A stretch of 64,000 bases of DNA from JAYPWI01 sp964629575. Its GTDB lineage: Bacteria; Actinomycetota; Acidimicrobiia; Acidimicrobiales; Poriferisodalaceae. Location of the stretch: assembly GCA_964629575.1 (NCBI GenBank), contig CAZVUM010000018.1:1-64000 (forward strand), in the 5' to 3' direction. The notes under the pieces are model-generated. The model was not told where the DNA came from, made no database searches, and saw only the letters and a list, made by a program, of their open reading frames with translations. Positions 50,306 through 59,464 of this stretch are shown piece after piece (position 1 is the first letter of the stretch; each line of letters begins with the position of its first letter). Both the position numbers and the translations under genes were made by a program.

Positions 50306-51199
50306 GTGAACCGCCTGGCCATCGTGGGGCCCACCGCCTCCGGCAAGTCGGCGGTCGCCCTCGAAATCGCGCGTCGGGTGCGTGGGGAGATCCTCACCGT
50401 CGACTCGATGCAGGTCTATCGGGGAATGGACATCGGGACGGCGAAGCCGACCGCGGCCGAGCAGGCCGACGTGAGGCACCACCTGGTCGATCTCGTCGAG
50501 CCCGAGGCGCAGTACACGCTCGTCGACTTCCAGGCAGCCTTCGATCTCGCGACCGCGGAGATCGAGCACAGGGGCGTCGCTGCGGTCGTCGCCGGCGGAA
50601 CCGGTCTCTACCTGCGGGCAGCCATCGACCGGTTGACGCCTCCCGCTCGATACCCGGAGGTGATGGCTGAGCTGGAGCGTGAGCCCGACACCGAAGCGCT
50701 TCACACTCGCCTGGCCGAGCTCGATTCACTGGCTGCATCGCGCATGGAGCCGACCAATCGGCGGCGGGTCCTTCGAGCGCTGGAGGTCACGCTGGGTGCC
50801 GGTCAGCCTTTCTCCGACTTCGGACCGGGGCTCGAGGAGTACCCCGCGGTGCCCTATCGCATCATCGGGATCGAGATCGACAGACCGACGCTCGACCAAC
50901 GCATCGAGGCCCGCTACGAGAAGCAGATGAGCGATGGGTTTCTGGCCGAGGTCGAGGCGCTCGCGGATCGCGATCTCAGCCGCACCGCATCGCAAGCCCT
51001 CGGATACAAAGAGCTGCTTCTCCATGTTCGGGGCGAGCTGGCCCTCGACGAAGCGCTGGAGCTCGCCAAGCAGCGCACACGAAGATTCGCTCGCCGCCAG
51101 CAGCGCTGGTTTCGGCGCGATCCACGGATCGAATGGCTCGACTTCGACGCGCCCGAACATCTCGCGGTGCGCGTGCTCGAGTCGCAAACCACGTCGTGA
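50306..51199 (+). CDS. miaA: tRNA dimethylallyltransferase MiaA
   Basis: This 297-residue enzyme transfers the dimethylallyl group to A37 of tRNA. It has the P-loop GPTASGKS (8-15), TVDSMQVYRGMDIGTAKPT, HHLVDLVEP and GGTGLYLRA, all diagnostic MiaA blocks. The C-terminal AKQRTRRFARRQQRWFRRDP is the usual tRNA-binding end. Start GTG 50306 directly follows the MscS-like stop. It provides the substrate for MiaB encoded upstream. dapF follows 32 bases downstream, the same order as in other actinobacteria. Confidence 0.96.
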   Translation: MNRLAIVGPTASGKSAVALEIARRVRGEILTVDSMQVYRGMDIGTAKPTAAEQADVRHHLVDLVEPEAQYTLVDFQAAFDLATAEIEHRGVAAVVAGGTGLYLRAAIDRLTPPARYPEVMAELEREPDTEALHTRLAELDSLAASRMEPTNRRRVLRALEVTLGAGQPFSDFGPGLEEYPAVPYRIIGIEIDRPTLDQRIEARYEKQMSDGFLAEVEALADRDLSRTASQALGYKELLLHVRGELALDEALELAKQRTRRFARRQQRWFRRDPRIEWLDFDAPEHLAVRVLESQTTS

Positions 51200-51231
51200 T
51201 TCGGCCCACCCTCTGTGACAATGGAGGCCAG

Positions 51232-52029
51232 ATGCATCTGACGAAGCACCACGGCCTCGGGAACGACTTCCTGATCGCGCTGCTCGACACAGCGCCGGAC
51301 GACCTACCCGACCTCGCGCGCTCGGTGTGCCACCGTTCTCGCGGCGTCGGAGCCGACGGCCTGATCGTCGGGCTACCCGACGACGACCCGGATGTCGACG
51401 TGGTGATGGTGCTCTACAACTCCGACGGCTCCCGCGCCGAGATGAGCGGCAACGGCATCCGTTGCCTCGCTCACGCGGTCGCCCGAGCCCGTGGCCTCGA
51501 CGGCTGCTCACTTCGGATTCGCACCGACGGTGGCTTCCGACACGTCGAGGTCGAGGGCGGCGGCGCGGTGGTGGCAGCCTCGGTCGACATGGGCCCGGTT
51601 GGTGGCGGACCGGGAGTGCCGGCAGAGCTTGCGGCGAAGATCGGCGAGACCCGGTTCGCGACGGCCGACGTCGGCAACCCTCACCTGGTCGTGCGAGTCG
51701 ACACGCCACATGACGTGGATGTGGCGGCGGTCGGTTCGGATTACGAGAGCCACTACCCCGAGGGGATGAACGTCGAGTTCGTGGCGCCGACTCCCGGCGA
51801 GAGCGACGCTCTCGATTTCGTCGTGTGGGAACGCGGCGCCGGCGTGACCGAAGCATGCGGCACCGGAGCTGTCGCCGCGGCGACCCGGGCCGTCGAGTGG
51901 GGGCTGGCCTCGGCGGAGGTCACCGTGCACATGCCTGGCGGCGATGTCACCGTCGAGGTCGGGGAGCGGGCCAGGTTGATCGGTCCCTCCGTGTTCGTCG
52001 CGGCGGTCGACTGGCCCGACGGTCCATGA
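51232..52029 (+). CDS. dapF: Diaminopimelate epimerase
   Basis: This 265-residue, cofactor-independent epimerase converts LL- to meso-diaminopimelate for lysine and peptidoglycan synthesis. The two catalytic cysteines are C78 (SGNGIRCLAH) and C209 (GVTEACGTGA). KHHGLGNDFLI at the N terminus is diagnostic. ATG 51232 has GGAGG upstream and gives the conserved N terminus. Its stop overlaps the hflX ATG (ATGA). dapC and dapE lie 1.4 and 5.1 kb further on, so three steps of the succinylase route are clustered. Confidence 0.96.
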   Translation: MHLTKHHGLGNDFLIALLDTAPDDLPDLARSVCHRSRGVGADGLIVGLPDDDPDVDVVMVLYNSDGSRAEMSGNGIRCLAHAVARARGLDGCSLRIRTDGGFRHVEVEGGGAVVAASVDMGPVGGGPGVPAELAAKIGETRFATADVGNPHLVVRVDTPHDVDVAAVGSDYESHYPEGMNVEFVAPTPGESDALDFVVWERGAGVTEACGTGAVAAATRAVEWGLASAEVTVHMPGGDVTVEVGERARLIGPSVFVAAVDWPDGP

Positions 52030-53393
52030 GTGATCGGTTCGACGGCGAGCTCGTCGATGAGGAAGAAACGCACCGCGGCGCGTTCGGTGACTTCGGCGGT
52101 GAGTCCGCTGGGCTCATCGATCGGGCATTCCGCGAGCAGATCGTCCTCGTCGGTGTCCAGTTCCCCGGTTCGTCGTCGGATGATGTCGACGCCAACCTCG
52201 ACGAGCTCGCTCGGCTCGTCGACACTGCAGGCGCGGATCCGGTCGATCGTGTTGTGCAAAAGCGCGACGCTCCCGACCCAGCGACCTACGTCGGCAAGGG
52301 AAAGGCGGGAGAGATCTATGACGCGTCAATCGACCACGACGCCGACACGGTGGTCTTCGACGACGAGCTGAGCCCGGCGCAGCAGTTCAACCTCGAAAAG
52401 ATCCTGAAGCGCTCCGCCTTGGACCGCACCGCGGTGATCCTCGACATCTTCGCCCAGAACGCGACGACCCTCGAGGGCAAGGCGCAGGTCGAGCTCGCCC
52501 AGCTTCGCTACCGCCTGCCGCGCCTTCGTGGGCGGGGCAACCAGCTCAGCCAGCAGGGCGGCGGCATCGGAACACGCGGCCCCGGCGAGACCCAGCTCGA
52601 GGTCGATCGGCGTCGGATCCAGCGCCGCCTGGCAAAGCTCGAGAAGGACCTGACGGGCCTGCGGCGGACGCGAAAGAACCAGCGAAAGTCGCGCCGGCGG
52701 TCGCGCTTCCACACCGTCGCCATCGTCGGATACACGAACGCGGGGAAGTCGACGCTTCTCAACCGCCTCACAGGTGCAGGAGTCCTCGTCGAGGATCGCC
52801 TCTTCGCCACGCTGGACGCGACCACCCGACGGCTCCAGCTCCCTGGGGGCGAAACTGTGCTCGTCACCGACACCGTCGGCTTCATTCAGAAGCTCCCCAC
52901 GTCGCTGGTCGAGGCCTTCAAGTCCACGCTCGAAGAGGTGGCCGAGGCCGACCTGCTCGTGCATCTGGTCGACGGCTCCAGCGTGGACCCCGATCTGCAC
53001 ATCGGTGCCGTTCGGGGTGTGCTGCGGGAGATCGGGGCCGGCGATGTCCCCGAGCTGGTCGTGTTCAACAAGGCAGACCAGGTGGGGGACGACGGCGTCG
53101 AGTACATGCTGCGGCGTTACGAAGGCTCGATGCTCGTGAGCGCGCACACCGGCGAGGGTCTCGAGGAGATGCTGACGGCGATCGGCGATCGGCTCCGGAC
53201 CCTCACCGAGATCACCGAGCTCCACATCCCCTATGCCCGTGGCGACATTCTGGCTGCGGTTCATCGCGAGGGTGAGGTGCTCGTCGAGCAGCACGGCGCC
53301 GAAGGCACCACTGTGAGGGCGCGAATGGACGATGTCGGGCGCAACCTGCTCGCCGAGTTCGTCGTCGAGCCGGTGGTGAGCGAGGATTCCTGA
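52026..53393 (+). CDS. hflX: GTPase HflX
   Basis: This 455-residue ribosome-associated GTPase splits stalled or dormant ribosomes. The N-terminal domain contains DPATYVGKGKAGEI, FDDELSPAQQ and the glycine-rich GGGIGTRGPGETQLE (178-192). A basic coiled-coil follows, then the G domain with GYTNAGKST (235-243), DTVGFIQKLP and FNKAD. ATG 52026 overlaps the dapF stop. The position after miaA-dapF is conserved in actinobacteria. The lexA gene that often follows is not seen. Confidence 0.95.
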   Translation: MSDRFDGELVDEEETHRGAFGDFGGESAGLIDRAFREQIVLVGVQFPGSSSDDVDANLDELARLVDTAGADPVDRVVQKRDAPDPATYVGKGKAGEIYDASIDHDADTVVFDDELSPAQQFNLEKILKRSALDRTAVILDIFAQNATTLEGKAQVELAQLRYRLPRLRGRGNQLSQQGGGIGTRGPGETQLEVDRRRIQRRLAKLEKDLTGLRRTRKNQRKSRRRSRFHTVAIVGYTNAGKSTLLNRLTGAGVLVEDRLFATLDATTRRLQLPGGETVLVTDTVGFIQKLPTSLVEAFKSTLEEVAEADLLVHLVDGSSVDPDLHIGAVRGVLREIGAGDVPELVVFNKADQVGDDGVEYMLRRYEGSMLVSAHTGEGLEEMLTAIGDRLRTLTEITELHIPYARGDILAAVHREGEVLVEQHGAEGTTVRARMDDVGRNLLAEFVVEPVVSEDS

Positions 53394-53394
53394 C

Positions 53395-54519
53395 GTGGCA
53401 ACTCCTCCCGGCGGATACGTCCCGCCGCCGTACCCCTACGACCGGCTCGACGAGCTGAAGCCGCTCGCCGACCATTTCGAGGAGGGGCTCGTCGACTTCT
53501 CGATCGGGACGCCGATGGACCCTCCGGCTCCCGCTGTCGTGGAGGCCTTGTCGAGCTCCGACCTCGAGCGCGGCTACCCACCGTCGATCGGAACACCTGA
53601 CCTGCGAGAGGCAATTTCCGCCTGGATGTCATCGCAGCTCGGAGTCGACGCGGATCCGGCGACGGAGATCGCCGCAGCGATAGGCACCAAGGAGTTCGTC
53701 GCTGGGCTACCCCACTGGTTGAAGCTGCGCGATCCGAGCCGGGACACGGTTCTCTATCCCGAGATCAGCTATCCCAGCTACGAGATGGGCGCTGTGTTCG
53801 CCGGCTGTCGGGCGGTGCCCGTTCCCGTCGACGAGTCGTGGTCGATCCAGCTCGATGCGATCGCGCCAGAGGATGCGGCGCGGGCCCTCGTGCTCTGGGT
53901 CAACACTCCGGGCAACCCCGCCGGTGGTCTCGACGACCTCGGAGCCGCCGCGGCGTGGGGACGAGCCAACGACGTCCCGGTGTTCAGCGACGAGTGCTAC
54001 GTCGAGTTCACCTGGGACGGTCGGCCTCGATCCATCCTCGAGCACGGAGCAAGCGGCGTCGTTGCGGTGCATTCGCTGTCGAAGCGATCGAACCTGGCGG
54101 GTGTGCGCGTCGGCTTCTACGCCGGCGACGCCGAGCTGGTTCACTTCCTTCGCGAGGTGCGCAAGCACGCGGGCTTCATGGTCCCCGGGCCGGCACAGGC
54201 CGCTGGGATCGCAGCTCTGGGCGATCAGTCCCACGTCGAGGAGCAGCGCGACCGGTATTGGAACCGGCTCGAACGAATGGCCGCGGTGGTCCGGACCCTC
54301 GGTGTGGAGGTCGAGCTTCCGCGGGGAGGCTTCTACCTCTGGGTGCCCGCGCCAAACGGCGATGCCTGGGCTTTCACCCGCAGGCTCATCTCCGAAGCGG
54401 GAGCCCTCGTGAGCCCAGGGGAGTTCTACGGCCGGGCCGGCGTGGGCCACGTCCGCATTGCGGTCGTGCAACCAGACGACCAGATCGCCCTCGTCGAACA
54501 ACGCCTCGGCCTGGCCTGA
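53395..54519 (+). CDS. dapC: N-succinyldiaminopimelate aminotransferase
   Basis: This 374-residue fold-type I PLP enzyme has K230 in HSLSKRSNLAGVRVGF, NTPGNPAGG and FSDECYVEFTWDG. The opening PPPYPYDRLDELKPLADHF resembles actinobacterial succinyldiaminopimelate transaminases. GTG 53395 follows the hflX stop by one base. Placement between dapF and dapE supports assignment to the succinylase branch of lysine synthesis, where it would form N-succinyl-LL-diaminopimelate. The stop is one base from the end of the convergent gene, with no room for a terminator. Confidence 0.88.
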   Translation: MATPPGGYVPPPYPYDRLDELKPLADHFEEGLVDFSIGTPMDPPAPAVVEALSSSDLERGYPPSIGTPDLREAISAWMSSQLGVDADPATEIAAAIGTKEFVAGLPHWLKLRDPSRDTVLYPEISYPSYEMGAVFAGCRAVPVPVDESWSIQLDAIAPEDAARALVLWVNTPGNPAGGLDDLGAAAAWGRANDVPVFSDECYVEFTWDGRPRSILEHGASGVVAVHSLSKRSNLAGVRVGFYAGDAELVHFLREVRKHAGFMVPGPAQAAGIAALGDQSHVEEQRDRYWNRLERMAAVVRTLGVEVELPRGGFYLWVPAPNGDAWAFTRRLISEAGALVSPGEFYGRAGVGHVRIAVVQPDDQIALVEQRLGLA

Positions 54520-54520
54520 C

Positions 54521-55789
54521 CTACTCGGCCGGTGGCGGCGGGAGAAACCCGAGAGCGACTCCGTTCGGCCGATTCAGCTCACCGGGCGCAGGGAGCACGA
54601 CGACGGCACCGCTCGACGGGTCGAGGAGGTGAACGGAGCCACGGATCCATCGCGCAACCCAACGTGAGTCGAGACTCCACGCGGGTCGCGCTTCGACAAA
54701 TTGCAGGGTGTGCCCGGTCCCCCCAGACCTGGTGCTGAAGACCTCGCCGTCGCCGGAGGTCGGTATCCACCATTCGAGATCAGGTGAGAAGCCGCGGTCG
54801 AAAGTAACGAAGCGAGGCCCGAAGTCACCGGTCACCGGTCCCAGCGATTCGAAGGTGGCTACGTCGAGCCATTCACCTCCGCAGCTGTCCAGCGTTGCTC
54901 CGCACATCACGCGGATCATCCGATCGGCGTTTCCGGCAACGACGAAGCCATCGGCTCGACGAGTCGCAGGGGAGGACGAGAGGTCGTAGATCCCACCCCC
55001 GGTGTGGCTGGAGTACGGGACCCCGCCCGCCACGACGAGGCCGAGCGAGATCCCGCCGAATCCGGCGCTCTCGATGACGGACCGAACTTCGAAGCGACCG
55101 CTGTCGTCGAGTGCGACGAGCTCGATCGACAGCCCAGGCTCCTCGACGGGGATCAGCCCCCACACCGACGTCTCATCTGCGGCCAGGCGGCCCGAGCCCG
55201 CATCCGAGAGCTCGAACTCATCGAGGACGTCCCCGGAGTGGTCGTAGGAGAGGATCCGCCCATGGCCGGACACGACGAACCCCGTCGGGGCCGGCAGGAT
55301 CTGGCGTCCCCAGACCCCTCCGGCGTACGGCGCGCCCGGGTCGAGCTCGGACCACACCCCCGTCTGGAGGTCGAGCGCATAGAGCCGCGAGTCGCTCGCA
55401 GCGAGCAACCTCCCGGTGAGGCCCAAGGCGGCGACATCGACCGGTTCCGATGAGATGTCGGCTGAGGTCGTGGTCGGCAGCGTCGTCGGCGGGGGACCGG
55501 CAACGGTCGTGGTCGCCCCGATGGCGTCGTCGAGCTCTTCGAGAACTGGCCCTGTGGTCGGCGTCGCGTCTCGGCCGTCTGTAGCAGGGGGCTCCGCGAA
55601 CGGCTGTGGTTCGGTTGCGGATCGAGTCGCGACTGAGGCAACTCCGACGACCGCGAGGACCAGCGCGGCGCTCCACAGCGGCCACCAAGACCGAGCGCGT
55701 TCTCCGACGACGCCGATCTCGGCCGAGTCGGTCAGTTCGCCGGGCAGCTCGACCTCTGGTTCGTCGCTGCGACCGCGCCACCTGAACAT
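54521..55789 (-). CDS. Membrane-anchored propeller-like protein
   Basis: This 422-residue protein has a cytoplasmic tail of about 35 residues, a transmembrane helix (WWPLWSAALVLAVVGVASVA), and a Thr/Pro-rich linker. The extracellular part has repeated strands such as LYALDLQTGVWSEL, GRILSYDHSGDVLDEFEL and FSPDLEWWIPTSGDGEVF. It is a tandem paralogue of the next gene upstream (55817-57013), which shares ERARSWWPLW and the C-terminal GFLP ending. Cysteine pairs (MCGATLDSCGG) suggest a disulfide. No known family was recognised beyond propeller-like repeats; a sensor or cell-surface role is possible. Confidence 0.65.
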   Translation of the reverse strand: MFRWRGRSDEPEVELPGELTDSAEIGVVGERARSWWPLWSAALVLAVVGVASVATRSATEPQPFAEPPATDGRDATPTTGPVLEELDDAIGATTTVAGPPPTTLPTTTSADISSEPVDVAALGLTGRLLAASDSRLYALDLQTGVWSELDPGAPYAGGVWGRQILPAPTGFVVSGHGRILSYDHSGDVLDEFELSDAGSGRLAADETSVWGLIPVEEPGLSIELVALDDSGRFEVRSVIESAGFGGISLGLVVAGGVPYSSHTGGGIYDLSSSPATRRADGFVVAGNADRMIRVMCGATLDSCGGEWLDVATFESLGPVTGDFGPRFVTFDRGFSPDLEWWIPTSGDGEVFSTRSGGTGHTLQFVEARPAWSLDSRWVARWIRGSVHLLDPSSGAVVVLPAPGELNRPNGVALGFLPPPPAE

Positions 55790-55816
55790 GTTGCGGACGC
55801 TACCCGGCCCTCTGAG

Positions 55817-57013
55817 TCATGGGAGGAAGCCGAACGTCGCCGAGAACGGCGTCGACAGTTCGTCGGGGAGGGCGATGACCGACACCTCTCCTGTCGTCAC
55901 CTCGATCAGTTCAAGATTGCGGCCATGCCAGCGCGCGATCCAGTTGGAGTCCCAGCTCCACGCCAAGGGAGTGTCGCTGTGGCCGGGGACGACGATTCCT
56001 GTGCCGCCGACGTCCGCGGCCCAGATCTCGCCGCCGCCCCAGGGGTTGAGCCAGCGAGTGAGGTCTGGCGACCAGCCACGCACCGCAAAGGGCTGAACCT
56101 CGGGCGTGCCGCCAGGGGGAACCGCGATCGGGGTCAGCTGCTCTGGTTCGAGCCACAGGGGTCCGCAGTCGTCGAGCGTCTGCGGGCAATCGATGCTGAT
56201 GGCCCGATCGACCGCCCCGGCGAGGATGTAGCCGTCGCCGATTCGGGTCGTGGTTCCGTCGCCGATCTCGAAGATGCCACCGGAGAACGGGCTGGTGAGA
56301 GCGCGGCCCCCCGCGAAGACAACGTGCGCGCCCCACGGGCTCGCCGCGTCCGACGACAGCTCAGCCGCGAGGGTGAACTGGCCCGACTCGTCGAGGAGGT
56401 GGAAGCTGAAGCCGCCCTCGTGCGGCTCGGCCGCAGCGACGATCACCACGTCCTGGGAGTCGCCTGCAGCCCACCCCGCGTTGACGAAACCATCGATGTG
56501 ATCCAACACGTCGCCATCGTGAGAAAAGCTGGTCGCTCCGCTTTCACCGGCTGTGACGAACCCTGTGTGGCTCGCAAGGATCGTGCGACTCCACGCTTCG
56601 CCACCGTTGTGTAGTCCGCCGGTTCGTCGCCACGTTCCGTCGCCGAAGTCGAGGCGGTAGATCTCACTGCCGAACCACCCGAGGAGCGACCCTTCGATGC
56701 CGAGCGTCGCAGCGTTGGTGTAGTCGACCACCTGCTCGCGCTGTCGTCGGGGTGGGCGGGTCGTGGGGGCCGGGGTTGTGGTCGTCGTGGTTGGCGAGGT
56801 CGCCGGGGGCTCGATTGCGACCGGCGTCTTCGTCGTGGGCTCGCCCGAGGTGGTCCAGCTTCCGACCAGAGCAGCGCCCCCGATCACCAGGACACCGATC
56901 CACAACGGCCACCAGCTGCGAGCGCGTTCGATGGGTTGGGCCGGGTCGACCATGTCCTGGTCGCCGTCGTCGAGAATCTCGATCTTCGGCGTGCTCCCGC
57001 GCGACGCGGCCAT
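55817..57013 (-). CDS. Membrane-anchored propeller-like protein, tandem paralogue
   Basis: This is a 398-residue protein when started at ATG 57013; the longer frame overlaps the divergent dapE. It has a cytoplasmic tail, a transmembrane helix (WWPLWIGVLVIGGAALVG), a Thr-rich linker (TSPTTTTTTPAPTTRPPRR) and an extracellular repeat region (EIYRLDFGDGTWRRTG, SFSHDGDVLDHIDGF, GWSPDLTRWLNPWGGGEIW). The conserved cysteine pair is CPQTLDDC. It is 27 bases upstream of its paralogue, so the two are an operon. The function is unknown. Confidence 0.65.
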   Translation of the reverse strand: MAASRGSTPKIEILDDGDQDMVDPAQPIERARSWWPLWIGVLVIGGAALVGSWTTSGEPTTKTPVAIEPPATSPTTTTTTPAPTTRPPRRQREQVVDYTNAATLGIEGSLLGWFGSEIYRLDFGDGTWRRTGGLHNGGEAWSRTILASHTGFVTAGESGATSFSHDGDVLDHIDGFVNAGWAAGDSQDVVIVAAAEPHEGGFSFHLLDESGQFTLAAELSSDAASPWGAHVVFAGGRALTSPFSGGIFEIGDGTTTRIGDGYILAGAVDRAISIDCPQTLDDCGPLWLEPEQLTPIAVPPGGTPEVQPFAVRGWSPDLTRWLNPWGGGEIWAADVGGTGIVVPGHSDTPLAWSWDSNWIARWHGRNLELIEVTTGEVSVIALPDELSTPFSATFGFLP

Positions 57014-57080
57014 GCGGGGGACGCTAATCGGCTCGCCATGAGCTGCAACCGCGGCACGGCGATTCCCTAGTCTCGTTCGG

Positions 57081-58133
57081 GTGACAGACCTGTTGGAGCT
57101 CGCGGCCGAGCTCGTCGACATCCCCTCCGAGAGCCACTACGAGACCGACCTCGCAGATCACGTCGAGACACGCTTGCGCGCCGCCGACCACCTGCACGTG
57201 GAGCGGGTCGGGGACAACCTCGTGGCCCGAACCCAACTCGGTTACGAGCATCGACTCCTGGTCGCGGGTCATCTCGACACGGTTCCGGCCAACGGCAACT
57301 TGGGGGCACGCCTCGACGGCGACCGGCTCTACGGCCTCGGCGCGTGCGACATGAAGGGCGGCCTCGCAGCGCAGCTCGCCGCGGCCGAGCAGGTGATCAA
57401 CCCCACGATCGACGTGAGCTACGTCTTCTACGTCTGCGAGGAGGTCGCCGTGGAGTACTCCGGTCTCATGCACTTGTTCGCGGAGCGACCCGACCTCGTG
57501 CAGGGCGACGTGGCGCTGCTCGGCGAACCCACATCTGCGGCCATCGAAGCCGGCTGCCAGGGAACGCTGCGGGCGCGCGTCACGTATGCGGGACAGCGGG
57601 CGCACACTGCGCGCCCGTGGAAGGGACGCAACGCGATTCACCGCCTCGGCGACGTGCTGACCGATCTCTCGGGATACCAGGGCCGCCGGCCGGTGATCGA
57701 CGGGTGCGAGTACCGGGAGGCGATTCAGGCGGTGTTCGTCGAGGGTGGCGTCGCTGGCAACGTCGTGCCGGACGAGGCAGTACTCACCACCAACCTCCGC
57801 TATGCCCCGGACCGGTCCCCGGAAGAGGCCGAGGCGCACCTCCGGGGCCAGCTCGGCGAGTGCGACGGCTTCGAGGTCGTCGATCATGCGGTCGCGGCCG
57901 CTCCGTCGCTCACCCACCCGCTTCTGGCGGCCCTCGTCGCCCGCAATCGACTGGACGTGCGGGCCAAGCTGGGCTGGACCGACGTGGCGCGATTCGCAGC
58001 ACATGGGATCCCCGCCACCAACTTCGGCGCCGGCGACGCGTCGATCGCGCACACCAAAGACGAGTTCGTCGAACGGCGCGAGATCGAAGCGGTTCACGCT
58101 GCGTTGGTGGATCTGCTCACCAACGGAGCGTGA
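57081..58133 (+). CDS. dapE: Succinyl-diaminopimelate desuccinylase
   Basis: This 350-residue dizinc M20-family hydrolase has metal ligands H64-x-D66 (AGHLDTVP), D90 (GACDMKGG) and the glutamate pair E120-E121 (YVCEEVAVEYSG). The dimerisation-domain histidine is in GQRAHTARPW. ATG-less start GTG 57081 matches the conserved N terminus LELAAELVDIPSESHYE. It would release succinate from N-succinyl-LL-diaminopimelate, the step after DapC. It is 68 bases from the divergent propeller-protein operon. A peroxiredoxin follows 52 bases downstream. Confidence 0.93.
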   Translation: MTDLLELAAELVDIPSESHYETDLADHVETRLRAADHLHVERVGDNLVARTQLGYEHRLLVAGHLDTVPANGNLGARLDGDRLYGLGACDMKGGLAAQLAAAEQVINPTIDVSYVFYVCEEVAVEYSGLMHLFAERPDLVQGDVALLGEPTSAAIEAGCQGTLRARVTYAGQRAHTARPWKGRNAIHRLGDVLTDLSGYQGRRPVIDGCEYREAIQAVFVEGGVAGNVVPDEAVLTTNLRYAPDRSPEEAEAHLRGQLGECDGFEVVDHAVAAAPSLTHPLLAALVARNRLDVRAKLGWTDVARFAAHGIPATNFGAGDASIAHTKDEFVERREIEAVHAALVDLLTNGA

Positions 58134-58185
58134 CGGGGCGCTGCTCTCTACACTGCCGAGCGACCACCCCTCCGAGGAGACTGCA

Positions 58186-58647
58186 GTGACCTTGAGCGTC
58201 GGCGACGAAGCGCCAGATTTCGAACTTCCCAACGATGAGAACCAGCCAGTCAAGCTGTCCGATTTCCGTGGCGAGAAGGCCGTGGCGATCGTGTTCGTGC
58301 CGTTCGCGTTCACCGGCGTTTGCGCTGGCGAGTTCTGCGAGCTGAGCGACAACATCGCCGACTTCGAGGCCAAGGGCGTTCAGGTTCTCGGCATCACCTG
58401 TGACCGTCCCTTCAGCCTCGCCGCGTGGAAGGCCGACCAGGGCTTCAGCTTCCCGCTTCTGTCCGACGGATGGCCGCACGGCGCGACCGCCTCCGCCTAC
58501 GGCTGCTTCAACGAGCAGCTCGGCTGCGCGATGCGCAAGACCGTCGTGGTCGACACCGAGGGCAACGTCGCCGCGATCTTCGAGTCGGCCGACCTGCGCA
58601 CCCCGCGCGAGAAGGCCGAGTACGACTCGGTTCTCGCCGGGCTCTAG
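58186..58647 (+). CDS. Peroxiredoxin (AhpE-like)
   Basis: This 153-residue thiol peroxidase has the peroxidatic cysteine C46 in FTGVCAGEFCEL, with T43 before it, and the conserved arginine expected later in the sequence. A second cysteine, C51, five residues on, may act as resolving residue. Further cysteines lie in ITCDRPF and YGCFNEQLGC. The group resembles mycobacterial AhpE. GTG 58186 is preceded by GAGGAGA. It would reduce peroxides in the cytoplasm, useful to a cell rich in oxygenases. It is convergent with the HAD gene, seven bases apart. Confidence 0.9.
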   Translation: MTLSVGDEAPDFELPNDENQPVKLSDFRGEKAVAIVFVPFAFTGVCAGEFCELSDNIADFEAKGVQVLGITCDRPFSLAAWKADQGFSFPLLSDGWPHGATASAYGCFNEQLGCAMRKTVVVDTEGNVAAIFESADLRTPREKAEYDSVLAGL

Positions 58648-58654
58648 CCCAGCC

Positions 58655-59464
58655 TCAGCACTCCAGCAGCGCGTCGAGAACGACTGCAACGCCGTCGTCG
58701 ACGTTGGTCTCTGTGACCTCGTCGGCGGCGGCTTTTGCCGTGTCGTGGGCGTTGCCCACAGCGACGCCCCACCCGGCCCACTCGAGCATGGCCACGTCGT
58801 TGGGCATGTCGCCGAACGCGATGACCTGGTCCGGCGTGACACCGCTCGCTTCGCACAGCCTTCCGAGCCCGAAGGCCTTGTCGACGCCGGGCGGCATCAG
58901 CTCGATGAAAGACAGACCCGCGTGGGTGGGGTTGGCCCGCTCGCCGGCGATGTCGGACACCCTCTTCAAGGCTTCGTCAGGGCTGTGGCCCGGGAGCGCG
59001 ACGAGAAGCTTGTGGACACGCTCGTCCAGGTGGTCCCGCAGATCGTCGATCGCGTCGCGCGGCTCTCGGCCGGCGACCTCGAACCATCTGTGTTCTGCCG
59101 CGAACTCCTCGCCCAGCTCAGCGCAGAAACCGGCGTCGGGCAGGCCGGCGCGAAGATCCTCGAGAACGCTGAATGCGGCGGCGAGGTCGAGCGTCGCGAA
59201 CTGGGTGACATCTCCGTTCACGGGGTCGTACCCGATCGCTCCGTTGGCGCAGATCAACCGGGTCGGGATGCCCGTCTGTTCGAGAACCCGTTCGCAGAAC
59301 CGTGGCGGTCGACCGGTGATGACGACGAAGTCGACGTGTGATGCGGCGAGCTCTTCGAGGGTCGCTCGTGTTCGCGCTGAGATCTCCCGGTCGTGCCCGA
59401 GGAGTGTTCCGTCGAAGTCGGTGGCCACGAGGCGGAGAGTGGCGAGGTCGGGGCGCTGACTCAC
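58655..59464 (-). CDS. HAD-superfamily hydrolase (Cof type)
   Basis: This 269-residue phosphatase with a C2 cap has motif I VATDFDGTLLG (D16, D18), motif II VITGRPPRF, and motif III/IV in VDKAFGLGRL and AFGDMPNDVAMLEWAG. This is the Cof/YidA type acting on sugar phosphates or similar. Start GTG 59464 overlaps the stop of the GMC oxidoreductase gene (GTGA), so the two are translationally coupled. The substrate is unknown. Confidence 0.88.
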   Translation of the reverse strand: MSQRPDLATLRLVATDFDGTLLGHDREISARTRATLEELAASHVDFVVITGRPPRFCERVLEQTGIPTRLICANGAIGYDPVNGDVTQFATLDLAAAFSVLEDLRAGLPDAGFCAELGEEFAAEHRWFEVAGREPRDAIDDLRDHLDERVHKLLVALPGHSPDEALKRVSDIAGERANPTHAGLSFIELMPPGVDKAFGLGRLCEASGVTPDQVIAFGDMPNDVAMLEWAGWGVAVGNAHDTAKAAADEVTETNVDDGVAVVLDALLEC

